In this document: positions 42,670 to 53,920 of the stretch, in pieces
Layout: every line of letters starts with the position of its first letter
Position numbering within the stretch: position 1 is the stretch's first letter
Origin: Streptococcus mitis
GTDB lineage: Bacteria > Bacillota > Bacilli > Lactobacillales > Streptococcaceae
DNA length: 55,292 bases
Direction: 5' to 3'
NCBI RefSeq assembly: GCF_000722695.1
Contig: NZ_JPFU01000014.1
Coordinates: 1 to 55,292, forward strand
Notes under the pieces: model-generated
What the model was told of the DNA's origin: nothing
Databases searched by the model: none
The model's input: the letters and a program-made list of their open reading frames with translations, nothing else
Translations under genes and position numbers: made by a program

Positions 42670-44109
42670 ATGAATAAAAGTATGATTCGTTACCTCCTTT
42701 CAAAGTTGCTTTTGATTGAAGCTATTCTTCTTTTGGTTCCTGTGGCTGTTGCTATCTATTACCGTGAATCAAGCCAAGTCTTTACAGCCCTCTTTACAAC
42801 GATTGGCATTCTCGTATTACTAGGCGGTTCAGGAATTTTACAAAAGCCAAAAAATCAACGGATTTATGCCAAGGAGGGAATCTTGATTGTTGCCCTCTGT
42901 TGGATCCTCTGGTCTTTCTTTGGCGGTCTCCCCTTTGTCTTTGCAGGGCAAATTCCCAGCCTTATTGATGCCTTTTTTGAGATTAGTTCTGGCTTTACAA
43001 CTACTGGAGCAACTATTCTAAACGACGTTTCGGTTCTAAGTCGTTCCCTCCTCTTCTGGCGAAGTTTTACCCACTTGATTGGAGGGATGGGAGTGCTTGT
43101 TTTTGCACTTGCTATTATGGATAATGCCAAGAATAGCCACCTAGAAGTGATGAAGGCTGAGGTTCCTGGCCCTGTTTTTGGAAAGGTTGTATCCAAACTA
43201 AAAAACACTGCCCAGATTCTCTATCTCCTTTATCTAGCTCTCTTCTCCCTCTTTGTCATCATCTATTATCTGGCTGGCATGCCCCTATTTGATAGTTTTG
43301 TCATTGCCATGGGAACAGCAGGTACAGGAGGCTTTACCGTCTATAACGATGGAATTGCCCACTATGGTAGCTCACTGATTACCTATCTGGTTAGTATAGG
43401 AGTTTTGGTTTTTGGGGTAAATTTCAATCTCTACTACTACCTCATGCTCCGTCGCGTCAAAGCCTTCTTTGGTGACGAAGAACTTCGTGCTTACTTGGTC
43501 ATCGTGCTGGTTTCTACAGGATTGATTAGCCTTAATACCCTCTATCTCTACCCAGGATTTTCCAAGAGCTTTGAAATGGCCTTCTTCCAAGTTTCCAACA
43601 TCATTACAACAACTGGTTTTGGCTACGGAGATATTACCAACTGGCCCCTCTTCTCCCAGTTTATCCTCCTCTTCCTCATGGGAATCGGTGGTTCTGCTGG
43701 TTCAACCGCAGGTGGACTCAAGGTTATTCGAGGCCTCATCCTTTCAAAAATTGCTAAAAACCAGATTTTGTCAATTCTATCACCCCACCGTGTTTTGACC
43801 CTACATGTTAATAAAACTGTGATTGATAAGGATACCCAGCATAAAATTCTCAAGTACTTTGTCATCTATGCTATGATTTTGCTAGCGCTTATCTTTATTG
43901 TCAGCCTAGATAGCAATGATTTTCTGGTTGTGACTAGCGCTGTCTTTAGCTGTTTCAATAATATAGGACCTATTCTAGGAACCACTTCTAGTTTCTCAAT
44001 CTTTAGTCCCATCTCAAAAATTCTCCTCTCCTTTGCAATGATTGCAGGTCGATTAGAGATTTACCCAATCCTACTTCTCTTTATGAAGAGAACTTGGTCT
44101 AAGAGATAA
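42670..44109 (+). CDS. trkH: Trk potassium transporter membrane subunit
   Basis: The product is 479 residues with four M1-P-M2 repeats. The selectivity-filter-like strands are visible: SSGFTTTGATI, AMGTAGTGGFTVY, SNIITTTGFGYGD and CFNNIGPILG. GAGGTAAGAG precedes the ATG. It imports potassium together with TrkA. A terminator follows at 44115-44146. Confidence 0.95.
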   Translation: MNKSMIRYLLSKLLLIEAILLLVPVAVAIYYRESSQVFTALFTTIGILVLLGGSGILQKPKNQRIYAKEGILIVALCWILWSFFGGLPFVFAGQIPSLIDAFFEISSGFTTTGATILNDVSVLSRSLLFWRSFTHLIGGMGVLVFALAIMDNAKNSHLEVMKAEVPGPVFGKVVSKLKNTAQILYLLYLALFSLFVIIYYLAGMPLFDSFVIAMGTAGTGGFTVYNDGIAHYGSSLITYLVSIGVLVFGVNFNLYYYLMLRRVKAFFGDEELRAYLVIVLVSTGLISLNTLYLYPGFSKSFEMAFFQVSNIITTTGFGYGDITNWPLFSQFILLFLMGIGGSAGSTAGGLKVIRGLILSKIAKNQILSILSPHRVLTLHVNKTVIDKDTQHKILKYFVIYAMILLALIFIVSLDSNDFLVVTSAVFSCFNNIGPILGTTSSFSIFSPISKILLSFAMIAGRLEIYPILLLFMKRTWSKR

Positions 44110-44114
44110 AATAC

Positions 44115-44146
44115 AACCACACCTTGTTCCATACAAAGTGTGGTGT
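44115..44146 (+). terminator. trkAH terminator
   Basis: AACCACACCTTG pairs with CAAAGTGTGGT around a seven-base loop, then TTTTAATTT. Confidence 0.75.
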
Positions 44147-44233
44147 TTTAATTTCAGACCACCTTCCAGAATTCAACGAACTCTTTTTAAACCAAGTGAG
44201 ACACTTCAGGGACTGACTAAGGGTTCAGATTCA

Positions 44234-44346
44234 CACTCAATAAAAATCAAAGAGCAAGCTAGGAAAACAAGCCACCGAGTTCTCAAAATACTGCTTTAAG
44301 TCAGCAGATAAAACTGCCGTATTTTGAAGAGATTTTGTCAGAGTAT
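44234..44346. repeat. degenerate BOX element
   Basis: cactcaataaaaatcaaagagcaagc and ttttgaagagattttgtcagagtat mark a worn BOX repeat between the trkH and pflB terminators. Its middle part departs from the other copies. Confidence 0.7.
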
Positions 44347-44362
44347 AAGAGTTCAAAAAACA

Positions 44363-44388
44363 ACCCTCAGTCGACTGACCGAGGGTTC
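44363..44388 (-). terminator. pflB terminator
   Basis: AACCCTC and GAGGGTT flank the palindrome CAGTCGACTG, followed by GTTTTTTG on the minus strand. Confidence 0.8.
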
Positions 44389-44411
44389 CTTTTCATTATT
44401 CAAGAACTTGA

Positions 44412-46736
44412 TTAGCTCAATGCATCCAATGCATCATCCATTGAAAGAACTTCGTGGAAGACACGTTGTGTCAATTCAGTTTTTTGTTCTGGAGTGAGGT
44501 ATTTAGTGTTTACACAGTATCCAGAGATACGTACGATAACATCTTCACCTGACATGATTTTTTCGTAAACATCGTTCAAGTCCATAACGTTCAAGTTAAC
44601 GTGTTGTCCACCGTTTTCGAAGTAACCATCAAGGATTGTTACCAAGTTATCAACTTGTTCGTCACGAGTCTTACCAAGAGCACGAGGTGAAACTTGTGTA
44701 GTCAATGAGATACCATCAGCCGCATAACTAAAGTCAAGGCTAGAAAGTGAGTTCAAGTTTTGCAACCATCCACCTTTAGCTTTGTTAGATGGGTTAGCAC
44801 CTGGTGAGAAGAATTCAAGTTTAGACAAGTTCACAGAACCATCTTCGTTGAGGTATACACCTTTGTGGACTGGTGAGTTACCAGTTTGTTTAGAGTAAGC
44901 AACGTTAGACGTGATTGTCAAAAGTGACACTGTAGCTTCTGCGTCTTTGTAAAGCTTGTGGCTACGTAGACGAGTAGTGTAAGCTTCAATCAACCATTCT
45001 GCCAATTCGTTTGAACGTGGGTCATCTTCACCCCAACGTGGGTATTCACCGATTGTTTCGTAATCGTAGATGTAGCCATTTTCGTCACGGATTGGTTTAA
45101 CTGTAGCGTATTTGATAGCTGACAATGTATCAACAGTGTTAGCAAATCCACAGATACCGAATCCCATGTTCGCACGTTGTTTAGTTGGCAAGAAGGCCAT
45201 TTGAACAGCTTCGTAGTTGTACTTATCAGTCATGTAGTGGATGATGTTCAAAGCATCTACGTAAGTGTCAGTCAACCAGTCAAGAGATTTTTCAAAGTTT
45301 TCTTTAACTGATTCAAATTCAAGAACTTCGTCACGGATTGGTTCGATGTCAAATACTTTGTAGTCTTTGTGAACATCGTCGTAACCACCGTTCAAACCAG
45401 TAAGAAGAGCTTTCAATACGTTTACGCGCGCACCGAAGTACTGGATGTTGTGGCGTTGTTCTTCATTTTCTGGGTCAAGTGGTGACACACAGCATGAGAT
45501 ACAGCTCATTTCACCATATCCGTCTTTAGCCATTGTTGTTACACCTTCGTATTGGATAGAAGAGTGTTTGTGGCTCATGTGCATACAGTAGCGACGGAAG
45601 TTGTATGGCAATTTGTCAGTCCAAAGAACTGTCAAGTTTGGTTCTGGAGAGTTACCGATATTGTCAAGAGTGTTCAAGAAACGGTAGTCCATCTTAGTAA
45701 CACGGTGACGACCGTCGTTACCCATACCAGCCATAGAAGTTGTGATGAAAGTTGGGTCACCTGAGTACAATTGGTCGTAAGCTTTTGTACGAGCAAATTT
45801 AACTGTACGAAGTTTCATAACGAAATCATCAACGAATTCTTGGATTTCTGATTCAGTAAATGTACCACGAGCAAGGTCACGTTCTGCAAAGATATCCAAT
45901 ACGATTGGCACACGTCCAAGAGATGTAGCAGCACCGTTGATCACACGGCAGACAGCCATGAAGGCAATGTTAACCCATTGGATAGCTTCTTTAGTGTTCA
46001 TCGCTGGTTTGCGAACGTCAACACCGTAAAGGTCACCCAAGCGAACAACTTGTTGCAATGCTTGGTATTGAAGATTGATTTCTTCACGAAGACGGATTGT
46101 TTCTTCATCGATTTCTTCGATTGCATTCCAGTCGTTTACTTTTTCTTGCATCAAGTAGTCTGCACCGTAAAGAGCAAGACGTGCGTAAACACCGATGATA
46201 CGTCCGCGTGAGTATGCATCTGGAAGACCAGTTACAGTGTGTGCGTGACGAGCGCGACGGATGTTTGAAGTGTAGGCACGGAAGATACCGTCGTTAACTG
46301 TTGTTACGTATTTAGTAAAGATTTCGTGAACAGCTGGGTCTGGTTCGTATCCATTTTCTTTCAAAGTAGTTTCAGCCATACGGATACCACCTTTTGGCAT
46401 GAAGTTCAATTTGAAGAGTTCATCATTTTGGATACCATAAATCACTTCGTTTTCTTTATCGATAAATCCTGCTGGGATGTCAGCGATAGATGTTGGACGA
46501 GTGTCCATTGGGAAACGAGTTTCTTCGTAGTGAGCTTTAGTTTCTTCTACAATTTTTTTGATGTGTAGTGAACGTTCTGTTGGTCCTGCAAGGAAGCTTT
46601 CGTCTCCATCGTAAGGTGTGTAGTTAGCTTGTACGAAGCGTGATACACTTGCTTTTTCTTTCCAATCTACGCCTTTGAAGCCTTCCCAAGCTTTGTCAAA
46701 AATATCTTGTGCTTCAACAACTGTTTTAACAACCAT
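44412..46736 (-). CDS. pflB: pyruvate formate-lyase (formate C-acetyltransferase)
   Basis: I start at the ATG at 46736, giving 774 residues beginning [20 protein letters not shown], the usual streptococcal start; AGAGGAC lies upstream. The paired active-site cysteines are in SCISCCVS. The glycyl radical site is RISGYCV with Gly739 near the C-terminus. It splits pyruvate with CoA into acetyl-CoA and formate in mixed-acid fermentation, after activation by PflA (not in this window). Its promoter (TTGAAA, then TATACT near 46794-46799) faces dinB. Confidence 0.97.
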   Translation of the reverse strand: MVVKTVVEAQDIFDKAWEGFKGVDWKEKASVSRFVQANYTPYDGDESFLAGPTERSLHIKKIVEETKAHYEETRFPMDTRPTSIADIPAGFIDKENEVIYGIQNDELFKLNFMPKGGIRMAETTLKENGYEPDPAVHEIFTKYVTTVNDGIFRAYTSNIRRARHAHTVTGLPDAYSRGRIIGVYARLALYGADYLMQEKVNDWNAIEEIDEETIRLREEINLQYQALQQVVRLGDLYGVDVRKPAMNTKEAIQWVNIAFMAVCRVINGAATSLGRVPIVLDIFAERDLARGTFTESEIQEFVDDFVMKLRTVKFARTKAYDQLYSGDPTFITTSMAGMGNDGRHRVTKMDYRFLNTLDNIGNSPEPNLTVLWTDKLPYNFRRYCMHMSHKHSSIQYEGVTTMAKDGYGEMSCISCCVSPLDPENEEQRHNIQYFGARVNVLKALLTGLNGGYDDVHKDYKVFDIEPIRDEVLEFESVKENFEKSLDWLTDTYVDALNIIHYMTDKYNYEAVQMAFLPTKQRANMGFGICGFANTVDTLSAIKYATVKPIRDENGYIYDYETIGEYPRWGEDDPRSNELAEWLIEAYTTRLRSHKLYKDAEATVSLLTITSNVAYSKQTGNSPVHKGVYLNEDGSVNLSKLEFFSPGANPSNKAKGGWLQNLNSLSSLDFSYAADGISLTTQVSPRALGKTRDEQVDNLVTILDGYFENGGQHVNLNVMDLNDVYEKIMSGEDVIVRISGYCVNTKYLTPEQKTELTQRVFHEVLSMDDALDALS

Positions 46737-46973
46737 GTTAATGTCCTCTGTTTTCTTTCTAGTAACAGTCATCTGTTACATTTATGGAACTAGTATACCA
46801 TACAGTAACCGATTTCAACAAGCGAAAGTTCCTTATTTTTACACTTTCTTTTCTAACACAGACCGTTATCTATGCCAAACTGTATTATATTTTTGAAAAA
46901 AATAAAGTCTTTTTTCTTTTTTTCAGAAAAAAGGGTATAATAAAAGAACATAATTGGTAAAAAGGGGCTAGGT

Positions 46974-48035
46974 ATGTTGATTTTTCCTTTGTTAAATGAT
47001 TTGTCAAGAAAAATCATTCATATTGACATGGATGCCTTTTTTGCTGCGGTAGAAATCAGAGATAATCCTAAACTCAAAGGAAAACCTGTCATTATCGGAA
47101 GCGATCCTCGGCAAACAGGTGGGCGTGGTGTCGTTTCTACTTGTAGCTATGAGGCGCGAGCTTTTGGTGTCCATTCTGCTATGAGTTCCAAGGAAGCTTA
47201 TGAACGATGTCCCCAGGCCATTTTTATCTCAGGGAATTATGAGAAATACAAGTCTGTGGGTCTCCAGATTCGAACTATTTTTAAGCGCTATACAGATTTG
47301 ATTGAGCCCATGAGCATTGATGAAGCCTATTTGGATGTAACAGAAAATAAACTCGGTATCAAGTCAGCGGTCAAAATCGCTCGTCTCATTCAAGAGGATA
47401 TCTGGCAGGAACTCCATTTGACTGCTTCTGCAGGCGTCTCTTATAACAAATTCTTAGCTAAAATGGCCAGCGATTATCAAAAACCACATGGTCTGACAGT
47501 GATTTTACCTGAACAAGCTGAGGATTTTCTCAAACAAATGGATATTTCCAAGTTTCATGGAGTAGGAAAAAAGACGGTGGAAAGACTTCATCAAATGGGC
47601 GTTTTTACTGGCGCTGATTTGCTTGAAGTTCCTGAAGTGACCCTAATAGACCGATTTGGCAGACTGGGCTATGACCTTTATCGAAAGGCTCGTGGTATCC
47701 ACAATTCCTCCGTCAAATCCAATCGCATCCGTAAATCAATCGGGAAGGAAAAAACCTACGGGAAGATTCTCCGTGCCGAGGAAGATATCAAAAAAGAGCT
47801 GACTCTTCTATCAGAAAGAGTCGCTCTCAATCTCAATCAACAAGAAAAAGCTGGAAAAATTGTCATTCTGAAAATCCGCTACGAGGACTTTTCAACCCTT
47901 ACTAAACGAAAAAGTCTGGCTCAAAAAACACAGGATGCTAGTCAGATAAGCCAAATAGCCCTACAACTCTATGAAGAGTTAGACGAAAAAGAAAGAGGTG
48001 TCCGCCTGTTGGGGATTACCATGACTGGATTTTAA
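46974..48035 (+). CDS. dinB: DNA polymerase IV
   Basis: The product is 353 residues. [20 protein letters not shown] carries the first metal Asp pair, [10 protein letters not shown] the catalytic DE, and [17 protein letters not shown] follows in the palm. A helix-hairpin-helix and little-finger domain ([10 protein letters not shown] onward) follow. This Y-family enzyme copies past damage. GGGGCTAGGT precedes the ATG, and a TATAAT box lies about 40 bases upstream. It is divergent from pflB, the arrangement known from pneumococcus. Confidence 0.96.
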   Translation: MLIFPLLNDLSRKIIHIDMDAFFAAVEIRDNPKLKGKPVIIGSDPRQTGGRGVVSTCSYEARAFGVHSAMSSKEAYERCPQAIFISGNYEKYKSVGLQIRTIFKRYTDLIEPMSIDEAYLDVTENKLGIKSAVKIARLIQEDIWQELHLTASAGVSYNKFLAKMASDYQKPHGLTVILPEQAEDFLKQMDISKFHGVGKKTVERLHQMGVFTGADLLEVPEVTLIDRFGRLGYDLYRKARGIHNSSVKSNRIRKSIGKEKTYGKILRAEEDIKKELTLLSERVALNLNQQEKAGKIVILKIRYEDFSTLTKRKSLAQKTQDASQISQIALQLYEELDEKERGVRLLGITMTGF

Positions 48036-48187
48036 TACTTAATGAAAATCAAAGAGCAAACTAGGGAGCTAGCCGCAGACTGCTCAAAGCACTGCTTTGA
48101 GGTTGTAAATAAGACTAACAGAGTCAGTAACATATACCTACGGCAAGGCGAAGCTAACGCGGTTTGAAGAGATTTTCGAAGAGTATA
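48036..48187. repeat. BOX element (A-B-C form)
   Basis: taatgaaaatcaaagagcaaac, a middle part with caaagcactgctttgaggttg, and gtttgaagagattttcgaagagta give a full-length BOX of about 150 bp just after dinB. Confidence 0.9.
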
Positions 48188-48217
48188 AAACCTTGAAGAG
48201 CTGACCCTTCAAGGTTT
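48188..48217. terminator. bidirectional terminator between dinB and uppP
   Basis: AAACCTTGAAG and CTTCAAGGTTT form a perfect 11 bp stem with T runs both ways, serving the convergent dinB and uppP. Confidence 0.85.
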
Positions 48218-48220
48218 TTC

Positions 48221-49066
48221 TTATACAAATAAACGAACAAAGCTATAAAGTAGCAAGACACTACCAAGCACGATACGGTATTTACCGAAAAGAGTGAAGT
48301 CGTGTTTTTTCACATAACTTGTCAAGAAACGAATTGCAACCATGCTGACTGCAAAGGCGACTCCCATCGCAACCAAGAGCAAGAACAATTGCCCAAAGCT
48401 CAAGAGCTGTCCTGCTTTTATAAATTTGAAAATCTTTAAGGCACTGGCTCCAAACATAACAGGAATCCCAAGATAGAAGGTAAATTCTGTCACAACAGAA
48501 CGACTGGTTCCATTTAACAAACCACCGACAATCGTTGCACCTGAACGACTCGTTCCTGGTAAAAGGGCAAGAACTTGGAAAAGACCGATATAGAAAGCTG
48601 TCGTATAAGGAAGCTTGTCCAACTCTGTTACACTTGGTTCGATAGCACGCGCTTTATTGCGCTTTTCCAAATAGATAAAGGCAATCCCATAGATAATCAA
48701 CATGAGAGCAACAGAAACCATATTATGGAAGTGGGTATCAAACCAATCATCAAACTTAAATACGGCAAGCAAAGGCAAAGTCGCAATCAAGACCTTCAAC
48801 CATAGTCTCCAAGTCTTACGAACTTCCTGCTTGTCCTTAGTCGGTTTGAAAGGATTGAGCTTGTTAAAGTAAATAACCATGACCGCCAAAATCGCTCCAA
48901 GCTGAATTACAACATTAAACATGGACATAAAGGCTTCATTCTGATTTTGGTATTGGATAAATTCCTCTGCTAGAATCAAGTGACCTGTACTAGAGATCGG
49001 CAACCATTCCGTAATTCCTTCAACAATCCCGAAGAAGATAGATTTTAAAATTTCAATAAGATACAT
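48221..49066 (-). CDS. uppP: undecaprenyl-diphosphate phosphatase
   Basis: The product is 281 residues with about eight membrane segments. [20 protein letters not shown] holds the (E/Q)xxxE motif, and [17 protein letters not shown] the P-G-x-S-R-S-G-G/A motif of BacA/UppP. It recycles the cell-wall lipid carrier and contributes to bacitracin resistance. AAAGGAG precedes the ATG. Confidence 0.96.
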   Translation of the reverse strand: MYLIEILKSIFFGIVEGITEWLPISSTGHLILAEEFIQYQNQNEAFMSMFNVVIQLGAILAVMVIYFNKLNPFKPTKDKQEVRKTWRLWLKVLIATLPLLAVFKFDDWFDTHFHNMVSVALMLIIYGIAFIYLEKRNKARAIEPSVTELDKLPYTTAFYIGLFQVLALLPGTSRSGATIVGGLLNGTSRSVVTEFTFYLGIPVMFGASALKIFKFIKAGQLLSFGQLFLLLVAMGVAFAVSMVAIRFLTSYVKKHDFTLFGKYRIVLGSVLLLYSFVRLFV

Positions 49067-49127
49067 AGATTACTCCTTTTTTCTATCTTCCATTATAGCA
49101 TACTTTTTCAGTCTATGGCAGTTCTCT

Positions 49128-51017
49128 TTAAAAGGCTCCGATACTGCCGCCACCTCCGCCTCCAGAGAAGCCACCGCCAGAACTTCCACTTCCAGAAGAT
49201 ACGGAGTAGGTGCTTGCTGTATTTGCGACACTAGCATAATGACTCATTTGGGCTGATGAATGATAAAACATACTATGCCAGCCATAAGCTACATAGAGAT
49301 TGATATCTGGATTTTCTACTTGGATGTGATGAACCTTCATCAAATGACTGACCTTGTCCGCATAGCCAAATAAGGTCGCATAGACCAAGAGGCGATTCCA
49401 GACCACAATACTTTCCAGCTCAGCCTGATCCAATCGTGCAATCTCCCGCAACATATTTTCAAAACTGGTCCAGAGATAGTAGACTTCTGCCCCTGCTTCA
49501 TTTAGGACGCCATCACGATTATCTAGTCGAAGCTTCCAATAATAGAAAACAGCCAAAACCAAACCTAGAAAACCAAGTATTGCCAAGGGGATGTAAAGAT
49601 AGCCATGAACGTCTAAACTGTACAAGAAGAAACCAAATCCAATAAATAGAGGCAGGACTGTAGAGAGTCCCATACCTACTTGCAGGACCTTTTCCCCACC
49701 AGTTAAAGGACGATAATAATCTGGGAGCCCCCAGAAGGAAACTCGATTTCTCACTCCCTCTTGCATCTCTTTCAATACTTCTTCGAAAGAAGATTTGAGC
49801 TGACGCCCCTTTGCTTTAATCCGTTTTTCATCAGAGACTTTTGCCCCACGATAAAGACTATCAGATACCTTGTAATCCGCAAACAAATTGGAAAGAGTTT
49901 CTTCTTTTTTGCCTGAAAAAGCCAGATTTAAGCAGTCTTTCTCAAAACTTGACAAACCATCTTCTTTTACCAGCCTCAAGCCAACAGCATCTCCTTCTGA
50001 AATAATAGAAACATTTCCACGGTCTATCACATCTAGCAAGGTAGCTTGAATAAGTTGGTCAAAGGTGAATTTTCCTGCTCCTTTGGTTAAAGGACTCACT
50101 TCCTCCAAGGAGGTCGAGTAGACAACCTCTGATAAAACCATAGGCTCTAATTCCATTGGTGGTTCATAGAGACGATGATTTTTAGCATATTTGACTGAAA
50201 TAGTGGTCTTTCTTCTATAAATAAAATAGAAGCAGACACTCAATAACAAGGAGATAGAAAGTATCAAAGGAAACACCCAAGTGACGAGCTGCATACTCTG
50301 AGCTTTTTCTCTAACAATCGAGTCTTCTATCTTATTAAACTCTTCTAAACGATTCCCTTTCAAGCCCTGATCCCTAGCGCTAGCAAAATCAGTTCGAGGC
50401 CAGTAGGCATGCAATTCAACTCCACGCTTAGGCGGAAGATTGTCTAAACGAATAGTATAATTAAGGTTACTATTTTCAATCGTACCCTCTCTAAAGAGTT
50501 TCCCTGTATGGAAAAAGAGTTTTTCAGCCCGCTTGTCTCCCCTTACATTAAATTCAAACTTGCCAATAGCCCCTGAACTATCTGTCAGAGGTTGCCAATT
50601 TAATTCAGCGATATCATCATAAAGGAAAAGCAAGTTCTTTAAATTCCAGACAAGGTCAACTTCAACTGTGTCACCTTCCTGACCTGGATTGTAAACTTTG
50701 ACAGTATAACCATCTGTTCCTTCTGTCACTTCGCTAGCAACATCTGTCAGTTCAGCACCATTTTTCGATGCCTGAACCTTTGGGTGAGGGTCAATGTCAA
50801 ACCCACTAGGCATCTTGCCAGCACGTCCAAGTCCCACGATTTGGCCTTTAAAGTCCTCTTCAAACTGATAAACTATCTTTTGTCTAAATTCTGCCGTGTT
50901 GTCTGCATGAATATACAAATCCCCTTGGTAGGAGTTTATCTTGAAATCAATGGCAAAAACAGAGAGTGGCAGAAGGCAAAACAAACCTAAGACCAGTAAG
51001 AAAAAAGTTTTTTTCAT
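49128..51017 (-). CDS. DUF2207 membrane protein
   Basis: The start is the ATG at 51017; the codon before it is TTG. The product is 629 residues. It has a signal peptide (about 1-23), an extracellular beta-rich domain (about 24-235, FKINSYQGDLYIHADNTAEFRQ), one membrane helix near 250, a cytoplasmic part, two more helices (about 450-500) and a C-terminus rich in Gly and Ser (GGGFSGGGGGGSIGAF). This is the DUF2207 (YciQ-like) layout. The role is unknown. It is divergent from glnPH. Confidence 0.88.
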   Translation of the reverse strand: MKKTFFLLVLGLFCLLPLSVFAIDFKINSYQGDLYIHADNTAEFRQKIVYQFEEDFKGQIVGLGRAGKMPSGFDIDPHPKVQASKNGAELTDVASEVTEGTDGYTVKVYNPGQEGDTVEVDLVWNLKNLLFLYDDIAELNWQPLTDSSGAIGKFEFNVRGDKRAEKLFFHTGKLFREGTIENSNLNYTIRLDNLPPKRGVELHAYWPRTDFASARDQGLKGNRLEEFNKIEDSIVREKAQSMQLVTWVFPLILSISLLLSVCFYFIYRRKTTISVKYAKNHRLYEPPMELEPMVLSEVVYSTSLEEVSPLTKGAGKFTFDQLIQATLLDVIDRGNVSIISEGDAVGLRLVKEDGLSSFEKDCLNLAFSGKKEETLSNLFADYKVSDSLYRGAKVSDEKRIKAKGRQLKSSFEEVLKEMQEGVRNRVSFWGLPDYYRPLTGGEKVLQVGMGLSTVLPLFIGFGFFLYSLDVHGYLYIPLAILGFLGLVLAVFYYWKLRLDNRDGVLNEAGAEVYYLWTSFENMLREIARLDQAELESIVVWNRLLVYATLFGYADKVSHLMKVHHIQVENPDINLYVAYGWHSMFYHSSAQMSHYASVANTASTYSVSSGSGSSGGGFSGGGGGGSIGAF

Positions 51018-51155
51018 CAATTAAGCCCCCTTTTTATCTTTGCTATCATTATATCATTTTTTCTCAAGTAAGGGCTTACCCATATTGAAAAATAGAGTTT
51101 TTTTCGATAAAATAGGAGACAGTTATTTTTTAATAGATTAGAAATAGGAGAAATC

Positions 51156-52721
51156 ATGAGAAAAATATACTTATCTATTTTCACAAGTCTCTTGCTTATG
51201 CTAGGATTTGTCAATGTTGCTCAAGCCGATGAATATTTACGCATCGGGATGGAAGCAGCCTATGCCCCCTTTAACTGGACCCAAGATGATGATAGCAATG
51301 GAGCTGTCAAAATCGATGGAACCAACCAGTATGCCAATGGATACGATGTCCAGATTGCCAAGAAAATTGCTAAGGACTTAGGCAAAGAGCCTTTGGTTGT
51401 TAAAACCAAGTGGGAAGGTCTAGTCCCTGCCCTTACTTCTGGTAAGATTGATATGATTATCGCAGGTATGAGTCCTACTGCCGAACGCAAACAAGAAATC
51501 GCCTTTTCAAGCAGTTACTACACTAGCGAACCTGTCTTACTCATCAAAAAAGATTCTGCCTACGCAAATGCCAAATCTTTGGATGACTTTAATGGTGCGA
51601 AAATCACTTCCCAACAAGGTGTTTACCTTTATAACTTGATTAGTCAAATCCCAGGCGCTAAAAAAGAAACTGCCATGGGAGACTTCGCTCAAATGCGCCA
51701 AGCACTTGAGGCTGGTGTCATTGATGCCTATGTTTCTGAACTCCCTGAAGCACTGACTGCCGAAGCTGCTAACTCTAAGTTTAAGATGGTTCAAGTAGAG
51801 CCAGGTTTCAAAACTGGAGAAGAAGATACAGCTATTGCCATTGGACTTCGTAAAGATGACAATCGTATTAGCCAGATCAATGCCAGCATTGAAACTATTT
51901 CTAAAGATGACCAAGTTGCCCTGATGGATCGTATGATCAAGGAACAACCTGCCGAAGCCACTACAACTGAAGAGACTAGCAGTAGTTTCTTTAGCCAAGT
52001 CGCTAAAATTCTTTCTGAAAACTGGCAACAACTCTTGCGTGGTGCTGGTATCACTCTTTTAATCTCTATCGTCGGAACCATCATAGGTCTCATTATCGGT
52101 CTTGCCATTGGTGTTTTCCGTACTGCTCCTCTCTCTGAGAATAAAGCCATTTATGGTCTACAAAAACTAGTCGGCTGGATTCTCAATGTCTATATCGAAA
52201 TTTTCCGTGGTACACCTATGATCGTTCAATCGATGGTTATCTACTATGGAACTGCCCAAGCTTTCGGTATCAACCTTGACCGTACACTGGCCGCTATCTT
52301 CATCGTTTCAATCAACACTGGTGCCTACATGACTGAAATCGTTCGTGGTGGTATCCTAGCAGTTGACAAAGGACAATTTGAAGCCGCTACTGCTCTTGGT
52401 ATGACTCATAACCAAACCATGCGTAAGATTGTCCTACCTCAGGTAGTCCGTAACATCCTACCAGCAACTGGTAATGAATTTGTCATCAATATCAAAGATA
52501 CATCTGTATTGAACGTTATCTCCGTTGTCGAACTTTATTTCTCAGGAAATACCGTGGCAACTCAAACCTATCAATACTTCCAGACATTTACAATCATCGC
52601 CGTGATTTACTTTGTCCTCACCTTCACCGTAACACGTATCCTCCGCTTCATCGAACGTCGAATGGACATGGATACCTATACTACAGGTGCTAACCAAATG
52701 CAAACGGAGGATTTGAAATAA
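51156..52721 (+). CDS. glnP: amino acid ABC transporter, substrate-binding and permease fusion
   Basis: The product is 521 residues. A signal peptide (about 1-24) leads to one SBP_bac_3 domain ([16 protein letters not shown], then [24 protein letters not shown]) and a C-terminal permease with five or so segments ([20 protein letters not shown]) and the EAA loop ([21 protein letters not shown]). It imports glutamine, glutamate or another polar amino acid. GGAGAAATC stands before the ATG. Its stop overlaps the ATPase gene start. Confidence 0.93.
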   Translation: MRKIYLSIFTSLLLMLGFVNVAQADEYLRIGMEAAYAPFNWTQDDDSNGAVKIDGTNQYANGYDVQIAKKIAKDLGKEPLVVKTKWEGLVPALTSGKIDMIIAGMSPTAERKQEIAFSSSYYTSEPVLLIKKDSAYANAKSLDDFNGAKITSQQGVYLYNLISQIPGAKKETAMGDFAQMRQALEAGVIDAYVSELPEALTAEAANSKFKMVQVEPGFKTGEEDTAIAIGLRKDDNRISQINASIETISKDDQVALMDRMIKEQPAEATTTEETSSSFFSQVAKILSENWQQLLRGAGITLLISIVGTIIGLIIGLAIGVFRTAPLSENKAIYGLQKLVGWILNVYIEIFRGTPMIVQSMVIYYGTAQAFGINLDRTLAAIFIVSINTGAYMTEIVRGGILAVDKGQFEAATALGMTHNQTMRKIVLPQVVRNILPATGNEFVINIKDTSVLNVISVVELYFSGNTVATQTYQYFQTFTIIAVIYFVLTFTVTRILRFIERRMDMDTYTTGANQMQTEDLK

Positions 52722-53461
52722 TGACACAAGCAATCCTTGAAATTAAACACCTCAAAAAATCCTATGGCCAAAACGAAGTGCTAAAAGACATTTCTCTCAC
52801 TGTCCACAAGGGAGAAGTCATCTCTATCATTGGAAGCTCTGGAAGCGGGAAATCAACCTTCCTACGCTCCATTAACCTACTTGAAACGCCAACTGATGGT
52901 CAAATTCTTTATCATGGGCAAAACGTCCTCGAAAAAGGTTATGACCTCACACAATACCGTGAAAAGTTGGGGATGGTGTTCCAATCCTTTAACCTCTTTG
53001 AAAATCTCAACGTTCTTGAAAATACAATTGTCGCTCAGACAACTGTCCTTAAACGCGAGCGTACAGAAGCTGAAAAAATTGCCAAAGAAAACCTTGAAAA
53101 GGTCGGCATGGGAGAACGCTACTGGCAAGCCAAACCAAAACAACTCTCAGGCGGTCAAAAACAACGTGTGGCTATCGCTCGTGCCCTTTCAATGAATCCT
53201 GACGCCATTCTCTTTGATGAACCAACATCAGCTCTCGATCCAGAAATGGTTGGAGAGGTCCTCAAAATCATGCAAGATCTGGCTCAGGAAGGCTTGACTA
53301 TGATTGTCGTAACCCACGAAATGGAATTCGCCCGTGATGTCTCTCACCGTGTTATCTTCATGGATAAGGGTGTAATCGCTGAAGAAGGCAAACCAGAAGA
53401 CCTCTTCACCAATCCTAAAGAAGACCGTACAAAAGAGTTCCTTCAACGCTATCTCAAATAA
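52721..53461 (+). CDS. glnQ: amino acid ABC transporter ATP-binding protein
   Basis: The product is 246 residues. GSSGSGKS at 38-45 is Walker [17 protein letters not shown] the signature, [16 protein letters not shown]alker B with D loop, and VVTHEM the switch His. This is the polar amino acid type. GGAGG just before the previous stop serves as ribosome site, and ATG overlaps it by one base (TAATG). Confidence 0.95.
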   Translation: MTQAILEIKHLKKSYGQNEVLKDISLTVHKGEVISIIGSSGSGKSTFLRSINLLETPTDGQILYHGQNVLEKGYDLTQYREKLGMVFQSFNLFENLNVLENTIVAQTTVLKRERTEAEKIAKENLEKVGMGERYWQAKPKQLSGGQKQRVAIARALSMNPDAILFDEPTSALDPEMVGEVLKIMQDLAQEGLTMIVVTHEMEFARDVSHRVIFMDKGVIAEEGKPEDLFTNPKEDRTKEFLQRYLK

Positions 53462-53465
53462 AAAG

Positions 53466-53497
53466 AAAAGGCTGCATCAATCGTGCAGTCTTTTTGC
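53466..53497 (+). terminator. glnPQ terminator
   Basis: AAAGGCTGCA, seven bases, TGCAGTCTTTTT, directly after the glnQ stop. Confidence 0.8.
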
Positions 53498-53503
53498 TGT
53501 CCT

Positions 53504-53657
53504 CATACTCTTCGAAAATCTCTTCAAACCACGTCAGCTTCGCCTTGCCGTAGGTATATGTTACTGACTCTGTCAGTCTTATTTACAACCTCAAAACAGT
53601 GTTTTGAGCAGCCTGCGGCTAGCTTCCTAGTTTGCTCTTTGATTTTCATTGAGTATC
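53504..53657. repeat. BOX element (A-B-C form, opposite orientation)
   Basis: It begins atactcttcgaaaatctcttc and ends tgctctttgattttcattgagta, so it is the reverse of the copies at 29157, 39462 and 48036. The middle part with caaaacagtgttttgagcagc is boxB. Confidence 0.92.
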
Positions 53658-53704
53658 AAAATGAAAAGGCAGACCTTATTCAAGAATCCGCCATTATCCA
53701 AAGA

Positions 53705-53920
53705 TTAATCTTCAAATTTTTCATGATTTTTTTCATAGAAATCAATTAAACCTAGAGCTGTTTCAAATGAAATATTTTTTACTTTTGCACGACCCTGCGC
53801 TAGAGCAATGATAGACATTTCACGCGCATTCGTTTCTTTAGAGATACGGTAGCCTGTGATTTTCTTATCACGAACCCAGCCAACAACTGATTCTACTTTT
53901 TCAAAGTTTGACTTAGCCAT
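53705..53920 (-). CDS. small HTH-like protein
   Basis: The product is 71 residues. VRDKKITGYRISKETNARE then MSIIALAQGRAKVKNISFETALGLIDFYEKN fits a short lambda-repressor-like helix-turn-helix (RISKET as helix 2, then a G-turn and the NISFETAL helix). AGGAGAAGGAC precedes the ATG. No operon partner is seen. It may be a chromosomal regulator or a leftover of an element. The family is known to me only as a small streptococcal hypothetical. Confidence 0.7.
   Translation of the reverse strand: MAKSNFEKVESVVGWVRDKKITGYRISKETNAREMSIIALAQGRAKVKNISFETALGLIDFYEKNHEKFED

Noticed and set aside
51537..52150. Minus-strand frames opposite glnP
   Set aside because: They are shadows of the substrate-binding and permease fusion; no start signal is present.
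29157..53657. Dispersed repeats that might suggest a CRISPR or REP array
   Set aside because: They are single copies far apart with BOX hallmarks at both ends; there are no regular spacers.
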